Below the pieces are notes generated by a model. It had not been told where the DNA came from. It was given only the letters and a program-made list of their open reading frames with translations, and made no database searches. Shown in pieces: positions 42,993 through 54,957 of a stretch of DNA of 64,000 nucleotides (position 1 is the stretch's first letter; each line of letters starts with the position of its first letter). The position numbers and the translations under genes were made by a program. This DNA comes from Blepharisma stoltei (taxonomy: Eukaryota; Ciliophora; Heterotrichea; Heterotrichida; Blepharismidae), in assembly GCA_914767885.1 (NCBI GenBank), contig CAJZBQ010000014.1, forward strand, positions 806,001 to 870,000, given 5' to 3'.

Positions 42993-45900
42993 TTAAGTAT
43001 AAGTAGGAGGGTACATTTCATTGTAAAGCCTAACTGCTTTTTCCCCAGCTGTCTTTCTCAGAACTTCAGTAGATACTAAATCAGTCAATCTATCAGCTCC
43101 TGAAATCGAATTGATATCAAGATATCCACTTTGGCCTCTCGTCAAGTTTGCAATCTCTTGAAATTTTGCCTGAGCAGCACTATAAACATAAAACGCATGT
43201 ATTGGAATTTTTTTTTCTATAATTTTGGCTAATTCGTCCTCATAGTACCCAACAACGTTATATCCCGAGCGATTTCAATAATCTGAATTATGACCTCTTT
43301 TTCAGGAGATTTCTTCACGAGTGTTTGGAGGAGAATCTCCAATTAAAATTACTTGTGAAATCTTATGAACTTCCGAGACCCTATTGACATGCCACAATCC
43401 AACCTCTATTGCTTCATTTGTCCAACCATATTCAGGCCACACATTTTCCATAAATCCTTGAAGGATATCCGGCTTATTTGTAAATGGAGAAACTTCTAGT
43501 AGTTTTTCCTTAGGAGCATTATAGTTTCTATAAACGCAGTACTGCAGCTGAAAACTTCCAGGGTTTACCCCACTTCTAGTTAAAACTTCACATACTCGTG
43601 AAAACATAATACTTACTGTATTTTTGGCGCTTTGAAGTAATAATGACATAGATCCTGTTGCGTCCATTAGAACAATTGTTTTTTTATCGTCAATTTCTAT
43701 TGGAATTACTTTATTCTTCTCTTTTAAAAATGCCTTAGCCTTTCCAATATTATTATTCTGAATAAAATTCAAAAATTCAATTGTACTGTCATGTTGAGCT
43801 TTGGATTGTTTTACATTATTAGATTCGCCTATATTTTCAATTTGAATAAATTCATCCCTTTTTTTATTTAATGATTCATAAAAGGATCCATTATTTCTCA
43901 TATTTTCAATATCTAATTTTGATATTAGAAAATGTTCTAATTCATTATCCAAAAGAATCATGCTAAACGATCCTTGTTGTCCTTGTCTTGCACATCTTCC
44001 CATAATTTGGGTTTCCTCGGATATAACTTGTGCACATAATAGATCGCTATGCCCCAGCAGAATACCGATTAGAAAAATATGGCGCATAACAGTGTTAAAA
44101 CTATAAACGGAATTTTCATTTTCGTTTTGATTTCAAAAATTAATAAGTGCAAATTATTTTATAAATTAAAATATATGGTCAGCAATGATCTAAATATATT
44201 CAGGGGTTATACATCTTCTGATAAAAATGTTTGAATTACATGAACTCCTCCATTAGTCGAGATTTCAAGGTTATAGCATTTAAAATCAATTCCTCTGCCA
44301 TACGCTCTTGTTAATAATGATACAGTGTTTGGAACCGTCGCCTTTTTGATCATCATATTCCTGTTTTCTACACTCAAACTCTCAGTCATTAGCTGAATTT
44401 CATAATTGCTATTTTTCAACTGCGATTTATTAAAAAAGTCCATTAATTTTTTTTCATTTTCAAAAAATACCAGTACAGCTCGTTTGCATCCTTCTTTGAT
44501 TCCTTCTATTTGATTATTTATTTCTGTAAATATCCTCTTATGATAATCATCTATATTTTCTATATGAACATCTTTATTTTTTCTGAACTTTCGATTATTT
44601 TCTCCAAAAACTGAAGGCATGTAAGTGTTTAATGCAATTTTATATTCATTTTGTATAATAATTTTTTCATAATCCCCCAATGTTTTCAAAGTTCCAGTAA
44701 CCCCCATAATATATTTAAATTTGTGAGGAATTTCTGCAAATGAGAACATGCCACAATTGATCCCAATGAAAATGTTTTCATTTAAGCTTTCTGTTGGGAT
44801 CTTTCCTTTTTCGTTCTCTAACCTTCCCCCTCCTTAAACAACAAAACTATTGGAAAAATCCCTATTTTGGACCAAACTCAAATTTAATAAATGCTATTTT
44901 GATATATAATTAATAATTATTATAATTATATTTCTAGCTAATTCTGTTTAATGTTAAACAGCTTGCATTTTTAAAACATTAATTTCACAAATTAAATTAA
45001 TATTTGCTTTAAAATTATTTCGAAAAATTTTGTTGTTTGTTCGCAGTAAGTAATAGGCAAATAAAGTATCGCAGCCATAAACGATATTAAATGAAATTCC
45101 ATCATTCTCTTTATAGCCAATTTTACCATTCTGCACTTCATAATCATAAGATTTACGCTTCTCCTTCTGGCTATCAACAGAATCATGAGATTGAAGATCT
45201 TTCACCTTGCTAATCATGTCTTTTACAGCTTCTTCAATGAGAAATTCAAAGCCGGGGAACTGTTTGCAGCAATTTTTATATTCATTGGCGTTCCAAAGCT
45301 CCATAAGTTGGCCGTTTCTGTTTTTTCATATAAAATCAGTTAGTTCTTTAATTGTAGAGTGTCTCAACTTACTTCCCCTCCCTCCGTGAATGAACAAAAA
45401 AATTTGTTCGCTCGCGAAGGGGGATTAATTTTTTTTCAAAAAATTTATATATAAATTTTATGAAAATATTCGAAATTTGTAAAAATTGATTAATTTGTAA
45501 TTTATTTTTTAAAATGCAGTTTGTTTGAAATTAAAAAGATTTCATTATACTAATAATCACTTATAAATCAAATTTTTTCATAAAAAATTTTTTGTTCGCT
45601 CACGGAGAGTTTGTGGGCAAAATAGGAATTTTTCCAATTGTTTTGTTCGCTCACTGAGGGGGGTTAGCAAGGGGCCTATACATATTTCCATAGAAAGATT
45701 TGGTGAAAAACACGTCGACTTCGTCTATCAGTAGGATTTTAGGTCTTTCTGCGACTCCGTCACTAAGACTTGGGCATCGCCCATTTTGTATTAAGTCTAA
45801 AACTATTGCTCTAATGTCTCCTCTGGAATTAATATCGTCTTCACAAAGTTTATTAAAAGTCCCATATTTTATGTATGGGTGTATATTTAAAGCTGCATAT

Positions 45901-48900
45901 AAAGGTTGAAAATCTTCGAAATCTCTATTGCTTAAATGCTCACTATAGCAGGCACAGTTTACACTAAACCCTAAAAGAGCAAGCATAGAGCACAAAAATG
46001 CTAATGTGATTGATTTTCCTTCCCCTGTAAGGATTTGAACCAGGTTATTTTTAGGTTCGACGTTTTCATAGCCAATGCCAATCATGCGGAAAATTGATAA
46101 AATTTGTATTGCATGTGGTTTGAAAAACGTAGTTTCTCCCTCTTCATCAACATCATAGTTGCATTTTTTCATATTCAAAAACATTCAGAGTATTGAAATA
46201 TATGCTAAAAGCTCTGGAATAAATTCTCTTATGGTCTGAATATCTGGATTTAAGGGATCTATGGCATGATCCCTTGAGAAAGCTTCTATATCACTTATGA
46301 TTTGCGATATAATATAATCCAGTCCTTTATCACGAATGATATCTATTTTAAAATAAGTTCCATGAAAATCGTGGAATATCTCATAATACTCCTCGTATTT
46401 ATCATTCAGTTCTTGTTTATTTAAATTTGACCCTTCGATTTTCTCCAGTGCGTATTCTATATCATGTCCTTGGGTTTTTCCCAGCCAAAACCTTTGACTA
46501 ACTCCTTCAAAGAATTTGTGCTCTGCAATTATATAAATCCCTAATCCGGTTTTGTGACTTTCTAGCTCATTAACAATATTTACAGCTTTATCTTTATTTT
46601 TTATTCTAAATTTCTCCAAAAATTCATCCATAACTTTATCCAGTTCTTTTTTCAATAAAGGGAAATTATTTGAGACTTTTTTCATATCTATCATATGCTC
46701 CACAATTTTACTTATTTCTATCTCATTTTCTGCCTTTTGTCTGAACTCGTTAGTTTTCTGATAAATTTTCTTTTCAATCTTTTTGATTGTGTTTTTCCAA
46801 TCAAGATCTTTGATATTTAAATTTTTTTCAAAAGCCGACAAACAACTATAATAAATTCTTATTTCATTGAAATCTTCATTATTAATTTCTTCTTTGTTTA
46901 TATAGCTTGAAGCAGATTCTACAATGCTCTCCATTTCTCTTTCGATAGATTCAATTGCATTCGATTCAATTTGTTCAAGATTTGCAATGTCTGGGTTTAT
47001 ATGATTTTTTATTTCTTCGTAGCTTTTTATTCTATTTCATCTTTCTTGGATATCTTGTGCCTTATCTTCAAGAAGTTTTTGATGCTTAATTTCATCATAC
47101 TGAATTTTGAAGTTTGTGAAGTACTCATTCTCTTGACGCAGCATTTCACTAAAGTGATTTGCAATTTCAGAATACCGTAGAAGATTTTCAATTTTAGAAT
47201 AATTGGTATGCATATGATAGTTTCCGTTTTGTGACAAATATTCTTTAAAAATTCTGAAAAGCTCGTCTCACTCTTTGATTTTATTTAAAGCTCTATTGCA
47301 GTTGTGAAGATTATGTGGAGGCTTGAAATCGATATAGCTTTTATTGAGCTTTATATAAAAATCAGATATACAAATTAGCATTGTTTCAATATTATTTTCA
47401 AATTTAAACATATCAGTAGAAGGCACTTCTTGATCAAAGTTTATTTTAAAATCTATAAAAATTTTAAAAAAATTAAAGGCCTCTATTAGCTCACTCCCCC
47501 CCCCTTTAAATTGAAACAAAAAATTTTGTTTCAATTTAAAGGGGGGTTAATAAAATTTTTTTATAAAAACATTTATATATTTAATTTTAATTTCATGAAA
47601 AATTAATTCATAAATTTCTCAATCTCAAAGTGTAAACTTGCTGAAATAGTATTCTTCTAACTCTCCCCATAACAATTGGACAAAAATAGAGTTTAATTTC
47701 TAAATCTTATATGTTTGAAGCATATTAAATAGGGTATTAACGTATTTACATATAAAATAATGATTTTTACCTATAAAATTTTCTATTATAATAAAAATTT
47801 TGTTTCAATTTAAAGGGGAATTTTACCTATATTTTGTTTCAATTTAAAGGGGGGGGGAGTCAGTGCTGCTATCTTTGTGCTCAATATTGAGAAGAGTTTT
47901 CAAATTGCTTCGAATTGCTTGGTTTATATTGCTTTCGATTTCTTTAAACAATGAATCACAATTAGATGCAATTCTGATCAGCTTATCTTTAAAAACTAAT
48001 TTTTTAGCTTTTTGAAAAGCAGAGTCCCAGTCATGATTATTAAGGGCAGAAATAATTTCAACCCTAATTGTTGACACAACTTCTCTTAGTTTTTTTTCTA
48101 CATAATTGTAGTCTTTATAGGAGTATTCACTAGTATATTTTAGATGGATATCGCATAATTCTTTAATGTGCCCATCTTTTGCCAAGATGTTGATTCTTTC
48201 TCGATTATATTTTTTCTCTTGATCGTATCCTTTCTTAATATCATCGCTTAAAGTCTTCGCTAAATTAGCAATATCATTAGGCAAGAAATCTAAAATAGAA
48301 AGTATATCATTGCAAATACTCCTTTTCTCTTGTAAAGATTTTCAATTGATAGCATTTCTTATGCTATCAAATTTTTTATAAATCAAATTTTTAATCTCAT
48401 TAGAACTTTCTTTATAAATTGGGAAATCTTTTGAAGTTTTTTCAAACTCTTTCAAAATTAATTTTGGAGAAAGTTCTTTAAAATCGTTGATTTCGCATTT
48501 TTCGAATCGTAAAATAATATCCTGGCGTAAACGATCCAGATTTTTCTTAAAATCATTAATACTTTTGGATTCAAATTGAGATCCCAAACACTTAACTCCT
48601 CCCACTTGTGCAGACAAAATGTTTTTTAAAAAATTTATATAATGCTATAGTGAATTTTTTCCAAATTTTATAAAAAACCCAATTCGAAATGATTTCAAAG
48701 CAAGTATTAATTTAATTTGTAAAAATTTATGTTTCAAAATGTAAGCTGTTTAAATTAAAACAGAATTCGCTGGAGATTTTATTAATAATTTATTAATTAT
48801 ATATCAAAATGTTTTTCATAAAAAATTTTTATTCACACACGGAGGGTGGGTGTTTCCCAAAAAATAAGGATTTTCTATGGTTCTGCTCGAACACTGGGAG

Positions 48901-51900
48901 CAGTAAGTAAATTGGTTTTTAAGTCATCAATATTTTTGATTTTTGCCTCAGCTTCACTAAATTTAATAGACTGAATAGCGACTTTAATTGCAGATAGAAA
49001 AGCTTCAACCTTTTCAGAAAATACAGTCTTGGCATCCTTCTCAAGACCAATAAGTGACTGCTCATATTTCTTATCAAATATTTTATATAAATCATTTTGC
49101 TTTGCATTCGAAACTTTTTCAAAATTTGAACATATCTCATTTATTTGCGCATAATCTAGCTTGGAATTATTTATTTGAAAAATGCTATCATATGAGCCTT
49201 TTATTAAATTTTCGATTGAGCAAATTAATTTCTCTTTGATTGTATCTTGAAACGCATTCCATGTTGCGTCATCCAGAGCTGCTATTAGTTGCTTTGCTCT
49301 ATCAAAATTATGGCTTACAATAGATTCAATTATATTTTGGCATGCTTGGTCAAGTTTTGAATTTTTTATTTTTTCATAATAATCAGAGGTCGCTGAAAAA
49401 TTCTCATTTATTTTGGCAAAATCGTTAACAATCGTTAGTAATAAAGCAATTTGTCTGAATTGATTTCTTTCAACGCATACATAAAAATGGCGTGGCGAAC
49501 CAACCTGCCCTCTTAATAACTGTAGCCAGATAGAAGTCTGGGAACCTTGTGGAAAGGAGAGCAGCATTTGGTATGTATATCAGGCAGGGTTTTACTTAGT
49601 CTGGTGGAGAGCAATATCGGGTTGACCGACCGCAAGCCCACGTCCAGGGCGAGGCTTTACCCGAGGAGAAGATTGAAAGGGATCACTCAGCAAGTCCAGA
49701 GGGCGTTCTCTTGGCCATAGGGATTTTTCCCAGGCGCGATATCGGGAGTTGCGCCCTGGTCTACAAGTTTCATATGGGTCGATAGCCTGATCAGAAAATT
49801 CACTTTTTGAATTTTTAGAGAAGCTAACCTCGTCGACGTACTTCACGGTGGCCCAGCGTCTTTACCTCGGATAGTAAGTGCCAGAGGGAGTAGCAGAAGC
49901 CTTAGGCTGTATAATCAGATTGGCAAGCAAGGGAGTGGTGCAAATCAAGGGACGTGAAAAGCCATTAGCCGGCTGGCCAGAGGCTTTTATATAATAGCTC
50001 AATTGGGTTGAATTGATTTCTTTCAACGCAAATTCTAAGCTTTTCATTGAAAAAATAATTTAAATTATTGAACTCCTTGATATAATGCTCACAATGAGGC
50101 TGCATGTCTAAAACTCTGAAAAATGATGGGGATTTTGTATTTAGTAATGATATTTCTTTAAAATTCAACGATATCTGATGAGAATAATTTTTTATCAAAC
50201 TGATGTCATTTTTTTCGTCTAAAATAATTTTTGAAATAGAACTTAGGCAGTTTTCTAATGAAACTAAATGGTTGTTGTAAAATTGAGATAAATTAGACAA
50301 AACGCTTGAACAGAACTGCCTTACAGATTCAGCTAGTTCAGGTATATTTTTGCACTCTTCAATGTAATTAAACGAGCTTTCTAATTTTTCAATATCAGGC
50401 ATATTTTTTGCAATCTTTTCTTTGAATATTTCAATAAAATTTTGGATTTTGCTTATTTTTGTATAGATAAGAACAAGCTTTATTTGGACTTCTCGGTCTT
50501 TCCCATGGTAAAGAGAAGCTTTTGTTAGTCAAAACCAACTCCCAAATGAAATAACGGCTTGCTACTAGGTAGCTTGGCCAAATAATTTCCTTTTTATCAT
50601 CAGGAATTATCGAGATTTCAATCTAAACTAACGCTCAGGGTATATTTAATTCTTCAATATTTGTAAATCCATATCTCCCAAGCAATTCTTGACATTCTAA
50701 ATTTTTCTCCAATTTTTGATATTTTAAGTATTCTTTCCTAACAGTCTCCAATTTTTTGAACTCGTTTCTCTCCTCTGCAATATCCTGCAATTCTGGGTTA
50801 TACTCTCTTTTTATAGATTTCAGTGTGTTTTCAACCCTTTCTTTAAATTCTATCCATATATTTTTATCATAATTTTTTAATGAAGGAATAAATTCTTCCA
50901 ATTGAAAAATAGGATCCAGCTTTTGAACAATGCTATAACCCTTAGTCCCCCCTCCATGAACGAACAAAAAAATTTATATATAATTTTTATAAAATATTTT
51001 TTTTTTATAATTGAGAAGAAAAATTTAATTTTATTTGCGAAATTCACCTTTTTAAAATGCGATTTGTTTAAAATTAAGAGGATAAGGTAGAGATTTCTTT
51101 ATACTAGTTATCAATTATATACCAAAATCTTTTTTCATAAATAATTTTTATATTAAAAAAATTTTTGTTAGTTCAGGTTTTTGGGCAAAAAATAGGGATT
51201 TTTCTAATGGTTTGTTCGCTCATGAAGGATGGAGTTAGGCACGTTGAAATGAAAATTAATGCCTAGGTCAATTTCTTTTAACTCAAACTGCAGCTTTTCA
51301 ATACAGCGTTTTATTTCTTTTTCGATCCCTAAAATTTCATTGCTGTAAGTTCCTTCACTGAATTTTTCAATTCATTTTCCTGACTCCAGCCAAGAAAAGC
51401 AGTCATACAATAGCTTGAAATCTATAGATTCGGGAGAATTCGAAAAAGACTTGATGATTTCTTTGGCTTCTCTCTTGAAAAAGCTAATTTTATTTATTAT
51501 CGAATTTAATGCTTCTTGATAAGAGGCAGCTATAAGGTATTCTATATCTGGAACCTTCATCAACAATTCGAATTCGTCAAAATTAGATTCAATATCAGCT
51601 ATATCATTTGTGGAATCATCATTGATAATTGATAAAACAGATTTCTTAATCCCTAGAAAACAAAGATTTTGTTAAATACTATATTAATTTTTTTTTATAT
51701 TTTTTAATAGCAAATTTTGAAATAAAATAAAATATAATTTATAATTGTATGTTTTTGAACGTATCTTCACACGACGACTATTTTTTTTTGGCCTATTTTT
51801 TTTGGCCTATTTTTTTTTGGCCTATTTTTTTTTGGCCTATTTTTTTTTGGCCTATTTTTTTTTTGGCCTATTTTTTTGGCCAATTTTTTGACAATTTTTT

Positions 51901-54900
51901 AGCTATTTTTACTAATATTTGGGCATAATTCCATACTAATTGTTTTAATATAATTTTTAATGTATTTTAAACGATTTAACCAACAAAAAATGCACCCTTA
52001 ACAGATTTCTTACTCCATGAATACTAATTCATTGCTTTTAAAATTTCGAGAATTTTAGATTTAATTAGGAGTTTTTCACTTAATTTACTAAATATTAATC
52101 GCGTAAGTAAAAGTCTCTGTTTCTCAATTAGGTTTTAGTCCTCTCAGCAGCTTCATGAATGAGGCTAGGCAAAAAATAGGCCAAAAACAAATAGGCCAAA
52201 AACAAATAGGCCAAAAACAAATAGGCCAAAAAAAAATAGGCCAAAATAAAATAGGCCAAAAAAAAAATAGGCCAAAAAAAAATAGTCGTTATGAAATAGT
52301 CGTCGTGTGAAGAAACCGTTTTTGAATGCATTGCCTCGAATTTCATAGAATTTATAGAATCATCGAATATTTTTATATTAAAAAAAAAATTATTTTGGAA
52401 ATACAGATTTTCCCATTTTTTTGCTTTTTACGATGGGTAAGAGTCAGAATTTTCAAAATGCGTTTTATATTCTTCAAAAATTGGTTGGAGGAAATCTTCT
52501 ATTTCATTTTTATCTGTAAGAGCATATAAGTCCTGCACGCTTAAAGCTGATTTTATTGTATAAATATTTTCTTGAAGTATTTCTATATCCGATTCTTCAA
52601 TATATCCTTTTTTTAACAGCCCAATTGAACTATCACATCTTCCTTTTAATTTTGAAATAAATTGTATTAAAAGAAGGCCATGCTTTTCATCTAATTCTGG
52701 TAAGCACAAGTGATCACGAGCAATATCTAAAAATTTCTGCTCTTGTAATAAATTCTCAACAAAACCCTTAAAATTATTTATTTCTAAATTTGAGCTTGCA
52801 TTTCCCAACAAATTTCTAATCAGAGTTTCATATTCTTTACAAAGATTTGCATAATATGGGATTATATCTTGAAATTTTCCTCTTAAAATTTTTGCATTGC
52901 TGATTTGAGCTTTCAAAATATAAGAATCAATATCCTCGTCTCTTAAGTCGAAGTTGATAAGACCTAGTTTAAATACAATATTGGTGATCATAGCTGCTGG
53001 GTTGACTGTCTCCTCTCTTAAATGGCATTCTCTGATTTCTTCGATTTTTTTCAAATAATTGTGAACTTCTTGATATGTTTGTATTATATTTTCATCCAAA
53101 ATTGCATGGCTTTCTAAAAAGCTATTAAATTGAGAAACTACTTTTTGGTAGATATTATTAGTCGTTCTAATTACAGATTCTACACATTGATTATATTGAT
53201 TCTCAAACATGGAGAATAAGTTTGCTATATATTTTACCTCATCCAATTTTTGCTTGATTATTTCATAATTTATAGAATTTAAGGCTTTTTCAATGTCTTT
53301 TGAATGGATAGATAATTGATTCATTACCGAAATTCGAGAATCTTCAGTAATAAAGCTTTTAAACACATTTTTTGGGTCATATATTGGCTCTCTTTCCATG
53401 ATTTTTTGGATGAGTTTTTGAGGATTCCCATCTAGGTGATTAATTGTTATTACTTCGTGAACTGTTTTTTGTTCTATATCCTCAAGAATGTGCCTATACC
53501 CTATATCAGAGTTTTTTGTGTTTGCCAGTGCATTGATCACTTTTCCATGGATATTTGAAGCTTCATCTTCAGAATATTTGGTAAAAACATATGTAAATGA
53601 GCTACGATATTTATTAAAGTCAGGAATGAGCCTCATCAATGTATAAGCAATTTTTTTGATCCCTTCAAATCTATCGCCTTGAGCTTGGCTGCTTACTCCT
53701 AACTTCCCCTTCCGTAGGCGAACAAAACCATATATTTTGATAAAAAAAACCATCCCCAGTGAGTAAACAAAACATTTTTTTATGAAAAAAATGTTTTGAA
53801 AAATTATATAATCAATCTTGAGTTAACTATTTTAAATTTTAAACAAATGAACTTTAAAACATAAATTTTGCAAATTAATTTTCACTTTCGGAATAGGATT
53901 TATTTAAATTATATAAATTAAAGATAATTTTTTAAAAAAAATACCCTCCATACACGAATAAAATTTTTGTTCGCTCACAGAGGGGGAGTAAGCTAATATT
54001 TACAAAGTCAAGCTAAAATATTAATAATATCATAATATGTTAAAAAATATTTTTTATGTATTAATGAGTTAATAAAATCACTGGTCTTACACTTCTGCAA
54101 TTTTTTACATGCTCAGCAATGCTTATTGTATTTGCGATGTCAACCTCTGTGCCATTTGTATCCATTAATCCTGGAGTATCGCATAGATAAACAGTTTCTT
54201 CGGAATTTTTTATTTTTATTGGCACCATAGTGATATATCGAGTTTCTGATCGGTCATGAGAGGAAATTGTTATATTTTTTAATAAGGGATGCTTTACAGC
54301 AATAGATTTTATATGCCATACATTGTCTTCTAGGATTTTAAACATTAATGTTGCTGTGGATTTTCCTGCACCTGTAGCACCAATAAGAAAAATAATATCT
54401 TTATTTTCTAGATTCTCAGAGGATTTGGCTGATTTGCTAATCAAACGAGCAATCTCTCTTATATTAACAGGGCGTTGACCTTTTAGAATTTTTTCAGTTA
54501 TTTTGATCAAATTTTCTCAGTTTTGATTCTCAAAGCTTGAAATAAAATCTGAAATTAAGCTTTTTGATAAAATTCATTTAGGATTCTGTTTAAAATATTC
54601 AATTAAATTTCTGAACTCTTTATTGTGATCTATATGCTCAATTTTTCTGTGAATGTCAAATGTTGAATCAAAATTATAGGATAGAGTACAACTATTTTCA
54701 AACTCATTTTTTTTACTCCCTCTTTATGAGTGAGCAAAAATTATTGGAAAATCAATATTTTCTGGACAAAAACGACTCGCAAGCAAGTCAAAATTATTAG
54801 AAAAAAATAAATGATAACCATTATAATGAAATATCAAATTTTACCCAAAAGAATTTATAATAAAAATTTTTAAAAAAAAAATTATCCCCTCCTGCGGGTG

Positions 54901-54957
54901 AGCAAATTTTTTGTCCGCTCATTGAGAGGGGTTACAAAAGAATAACTGTAAAGCCAT
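42993..54957 (-). CDS. Giant GTPase - helical - SecA-type motor - vWA fusion protein
   Basis: One gene of about 2,700 codons after removal of at least twelve insertions; each resolved junction restores frame. Order: (1) N-terminal segment, then a P-loop GTPase (IIFLIGATGAGKST, YLCDTPGLMDTNGTE) near 54.45-54.1 kb; (2) a very long helical/coiled region, 53.7-46.2 kb; (3) a SecA-type DEAD motor: QILTGEGKSITLAFLCSMLA, LLIDEVDVFF, IMGVTGTLKTLGDYEKIII, second RecA lobe RAVLVFFENEKKLMDFF, AYGRGIDF, MGRCARQGQQGSFSMILLDN; (4) a vWA domain with a modified MIDAS (TIVLMDATGSMSLLL) and WTNEAIEVGLWHV, ending PPTYT with TAA. Several TGA codons read as Trp (EEIS-W-KRGHNSDY-W-N). No signal or transit peptide was recognised. 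Start chosen at MALQLFF; an upstream exon is possible. Function unknown. Confidence 0.85.
44024..44211. mobile_element. 188-bp TA-bounded IES
   Basis: Removal joins FLSEDV to SEETQIMGRCARQG in the SecA motor; 188 = 2 mod 3 as required. Confidence 0.8.
44821..45048. mobile_element. Degenerate family A IES, 228 bp
   Basis: Left end CCTTCCCCCTCCTTAAAC, internal ACAAAACTATTGGAAAAAT spacer, right end TTTGTTGTTTGTTCGCAG: an eroded family A element lacking a hairpin partner. Removal joins CDTLFAYYL to ENEKGKIPTES in frame. Confidence 0.75.
45372..45666. mobile_element. MITE-like IES, family A, inverted
   Basis: 295 bp with the hairpin at the left end (CTCCGTGAATGAACAAAA/TTTGTTCGCTCGCG) and two direct motifs at the right end. 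Removal joins MYRPLA to KLRHSTIKELTDF-W in frame. Confidence 0.88.
47494..47862. mobile_element. MITE-like IES, family B, flanked by TCA
   Basis: 369 bp; hairpin left, two direct TTTCAATTTAAAGGGG motifs right. Both flanks are TCA on the + strand (TGA on the coding strand); keeping one gives DSSTELIEAFNFF in frame. No TA at the boundary. Confidence 0.85.
48595..48905. mobile_element. MITE-like IES, family A (strongly eroded ends)
   Basis: TTA/GTA-flanked, 311 bp. The terminal motif is badly eroded on both sides (TCCCACTTGTGCAGAC; GCTCGAACACTGGGAG) but the core keeps the family's AAAGCAAGTATTAATTTAAT-like stretch. Removal joins LKTNLL to KCLGSQFESK. Confidence 0.75.
49478..50030. mobile_element. 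SINE-like insertion with a 22-bp target duplication
   Basis: The 22 bp at 49456-49477 (TGAATTGATTTC...) recur exactly at 50009-50030. The 531 bp between are strikingly GC-rich. Excision at the repeat joins RICVERNQF to RQIALLLTIV in frame (553 = 1 mod 3). On the + strand the insert begins TACATAAAAATGGCG. Confidence 0.88.
50464..50644. mobile_element. 181-bp TA-bounded IES
   Basis: Removal joins GFTNIEELN to TKISKIQNFIEIF in frame (181 = 1 mod 3). Confidence 0.75.
50945..51237. mobile_element. MITE-like IES, family A (eroded)
   Basis: 293 bp; removal joins INFHFNVP to KGYSIVQKLDPIF in frame. One end TCCCCCCTCCATGAACGAAC, the other GTTCGCTCATGAAGGATGGAG. Confidence 0.82.
51655..52432. mobile_element. 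Composite insertion in the SecA-like gene (ends unresolved)
   Basis: Coding sequence stops at YKTHFENSDS on one side and resumes at GIKKSVLSIINDDS on the other. In between lies AT-rich DNA carrying the foldback element at 51761-52317. The flanking frames require a total removal that is a multiple of 3, but I could not find a single TA pair that satisfies this, so two IESs or an exon may be hidden here. Confidence 0.55.
51761..52317. mobile_element. Foldback element with GGCCTA minisatellite arms
   Basis: GTTTTTGAA at 51752-51760 and 52318-52326 is a 9-bp target duplication. Terminal inverted repeats CTTCACACGACGACTA... are followed on each side by about seven copies of a (T)nGGCCTA unit in opposite orientation. 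557 bp. 9-bp duplications and long foldback arms suggest a Mutator-like or Foldback-type non-autonomous transposon. No transposase. Confidence 0.85.
53702..53990. mobile_element. MITE-like IES, family A
   Basis: TA-flanked, 289 bp; CTTCCCCTTCCGTAGGCGAA at one end and TTCGCTCACAGAGGGGGAG at the other. Removal joins NISL to GVSSQAQGDRFEGIK. Confidence 0.82.
54003..54071. mobile_element. 69-bp TA-bounded IES
   Basis: Removal joins RSVRPVILL to NISLGVSSQAQG at the end of the GTPase domain; 69 is a multiple of 3. Confidence 0.65.
54716..54934. mobile_element. MITE-like IES, family A (short)
   Basis: 219 bp; CTCCCTCTTTATGAGTGAGC start, hairpin GTGAGCAAATTTTTTGTCCGCTCA at the other end (in two parts: GTGAGCAAA and TTTGTCCGCTCA). 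Removal joins MALQLFFC to KKNEFENSC. Confidence 0.78.

Noticed and set aside
49592-50047. Two minus ORFs of 84 and 61 residues in the GC-rich block
   Set aside because: They read through the SINE-like insertion; only the flanking VERNQF sequence is genuine coding.
51780-52300. CRISPR-like regular repeats (GGCCTA units)
   Set aside because: Units are short homopolymer-rich tandem repeats in opposed arrays, with no unique spacers, and the window is eukaryotic.
52128-52346. 72-residue minus ORF with FLAYLFLAYLFLAY repeats
   Set aside because: It is a translation of the GGCCTA minisatellite arm of the foldback element, not a membrane protein.
42993-54957. Programmed frameshifting or a cluster of separate bacterial-like genes
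   Set aside because: Breaks coincide with elements bounded by TA or duplications, and every resolved excision restores the same frame; TGA stops are Trp.
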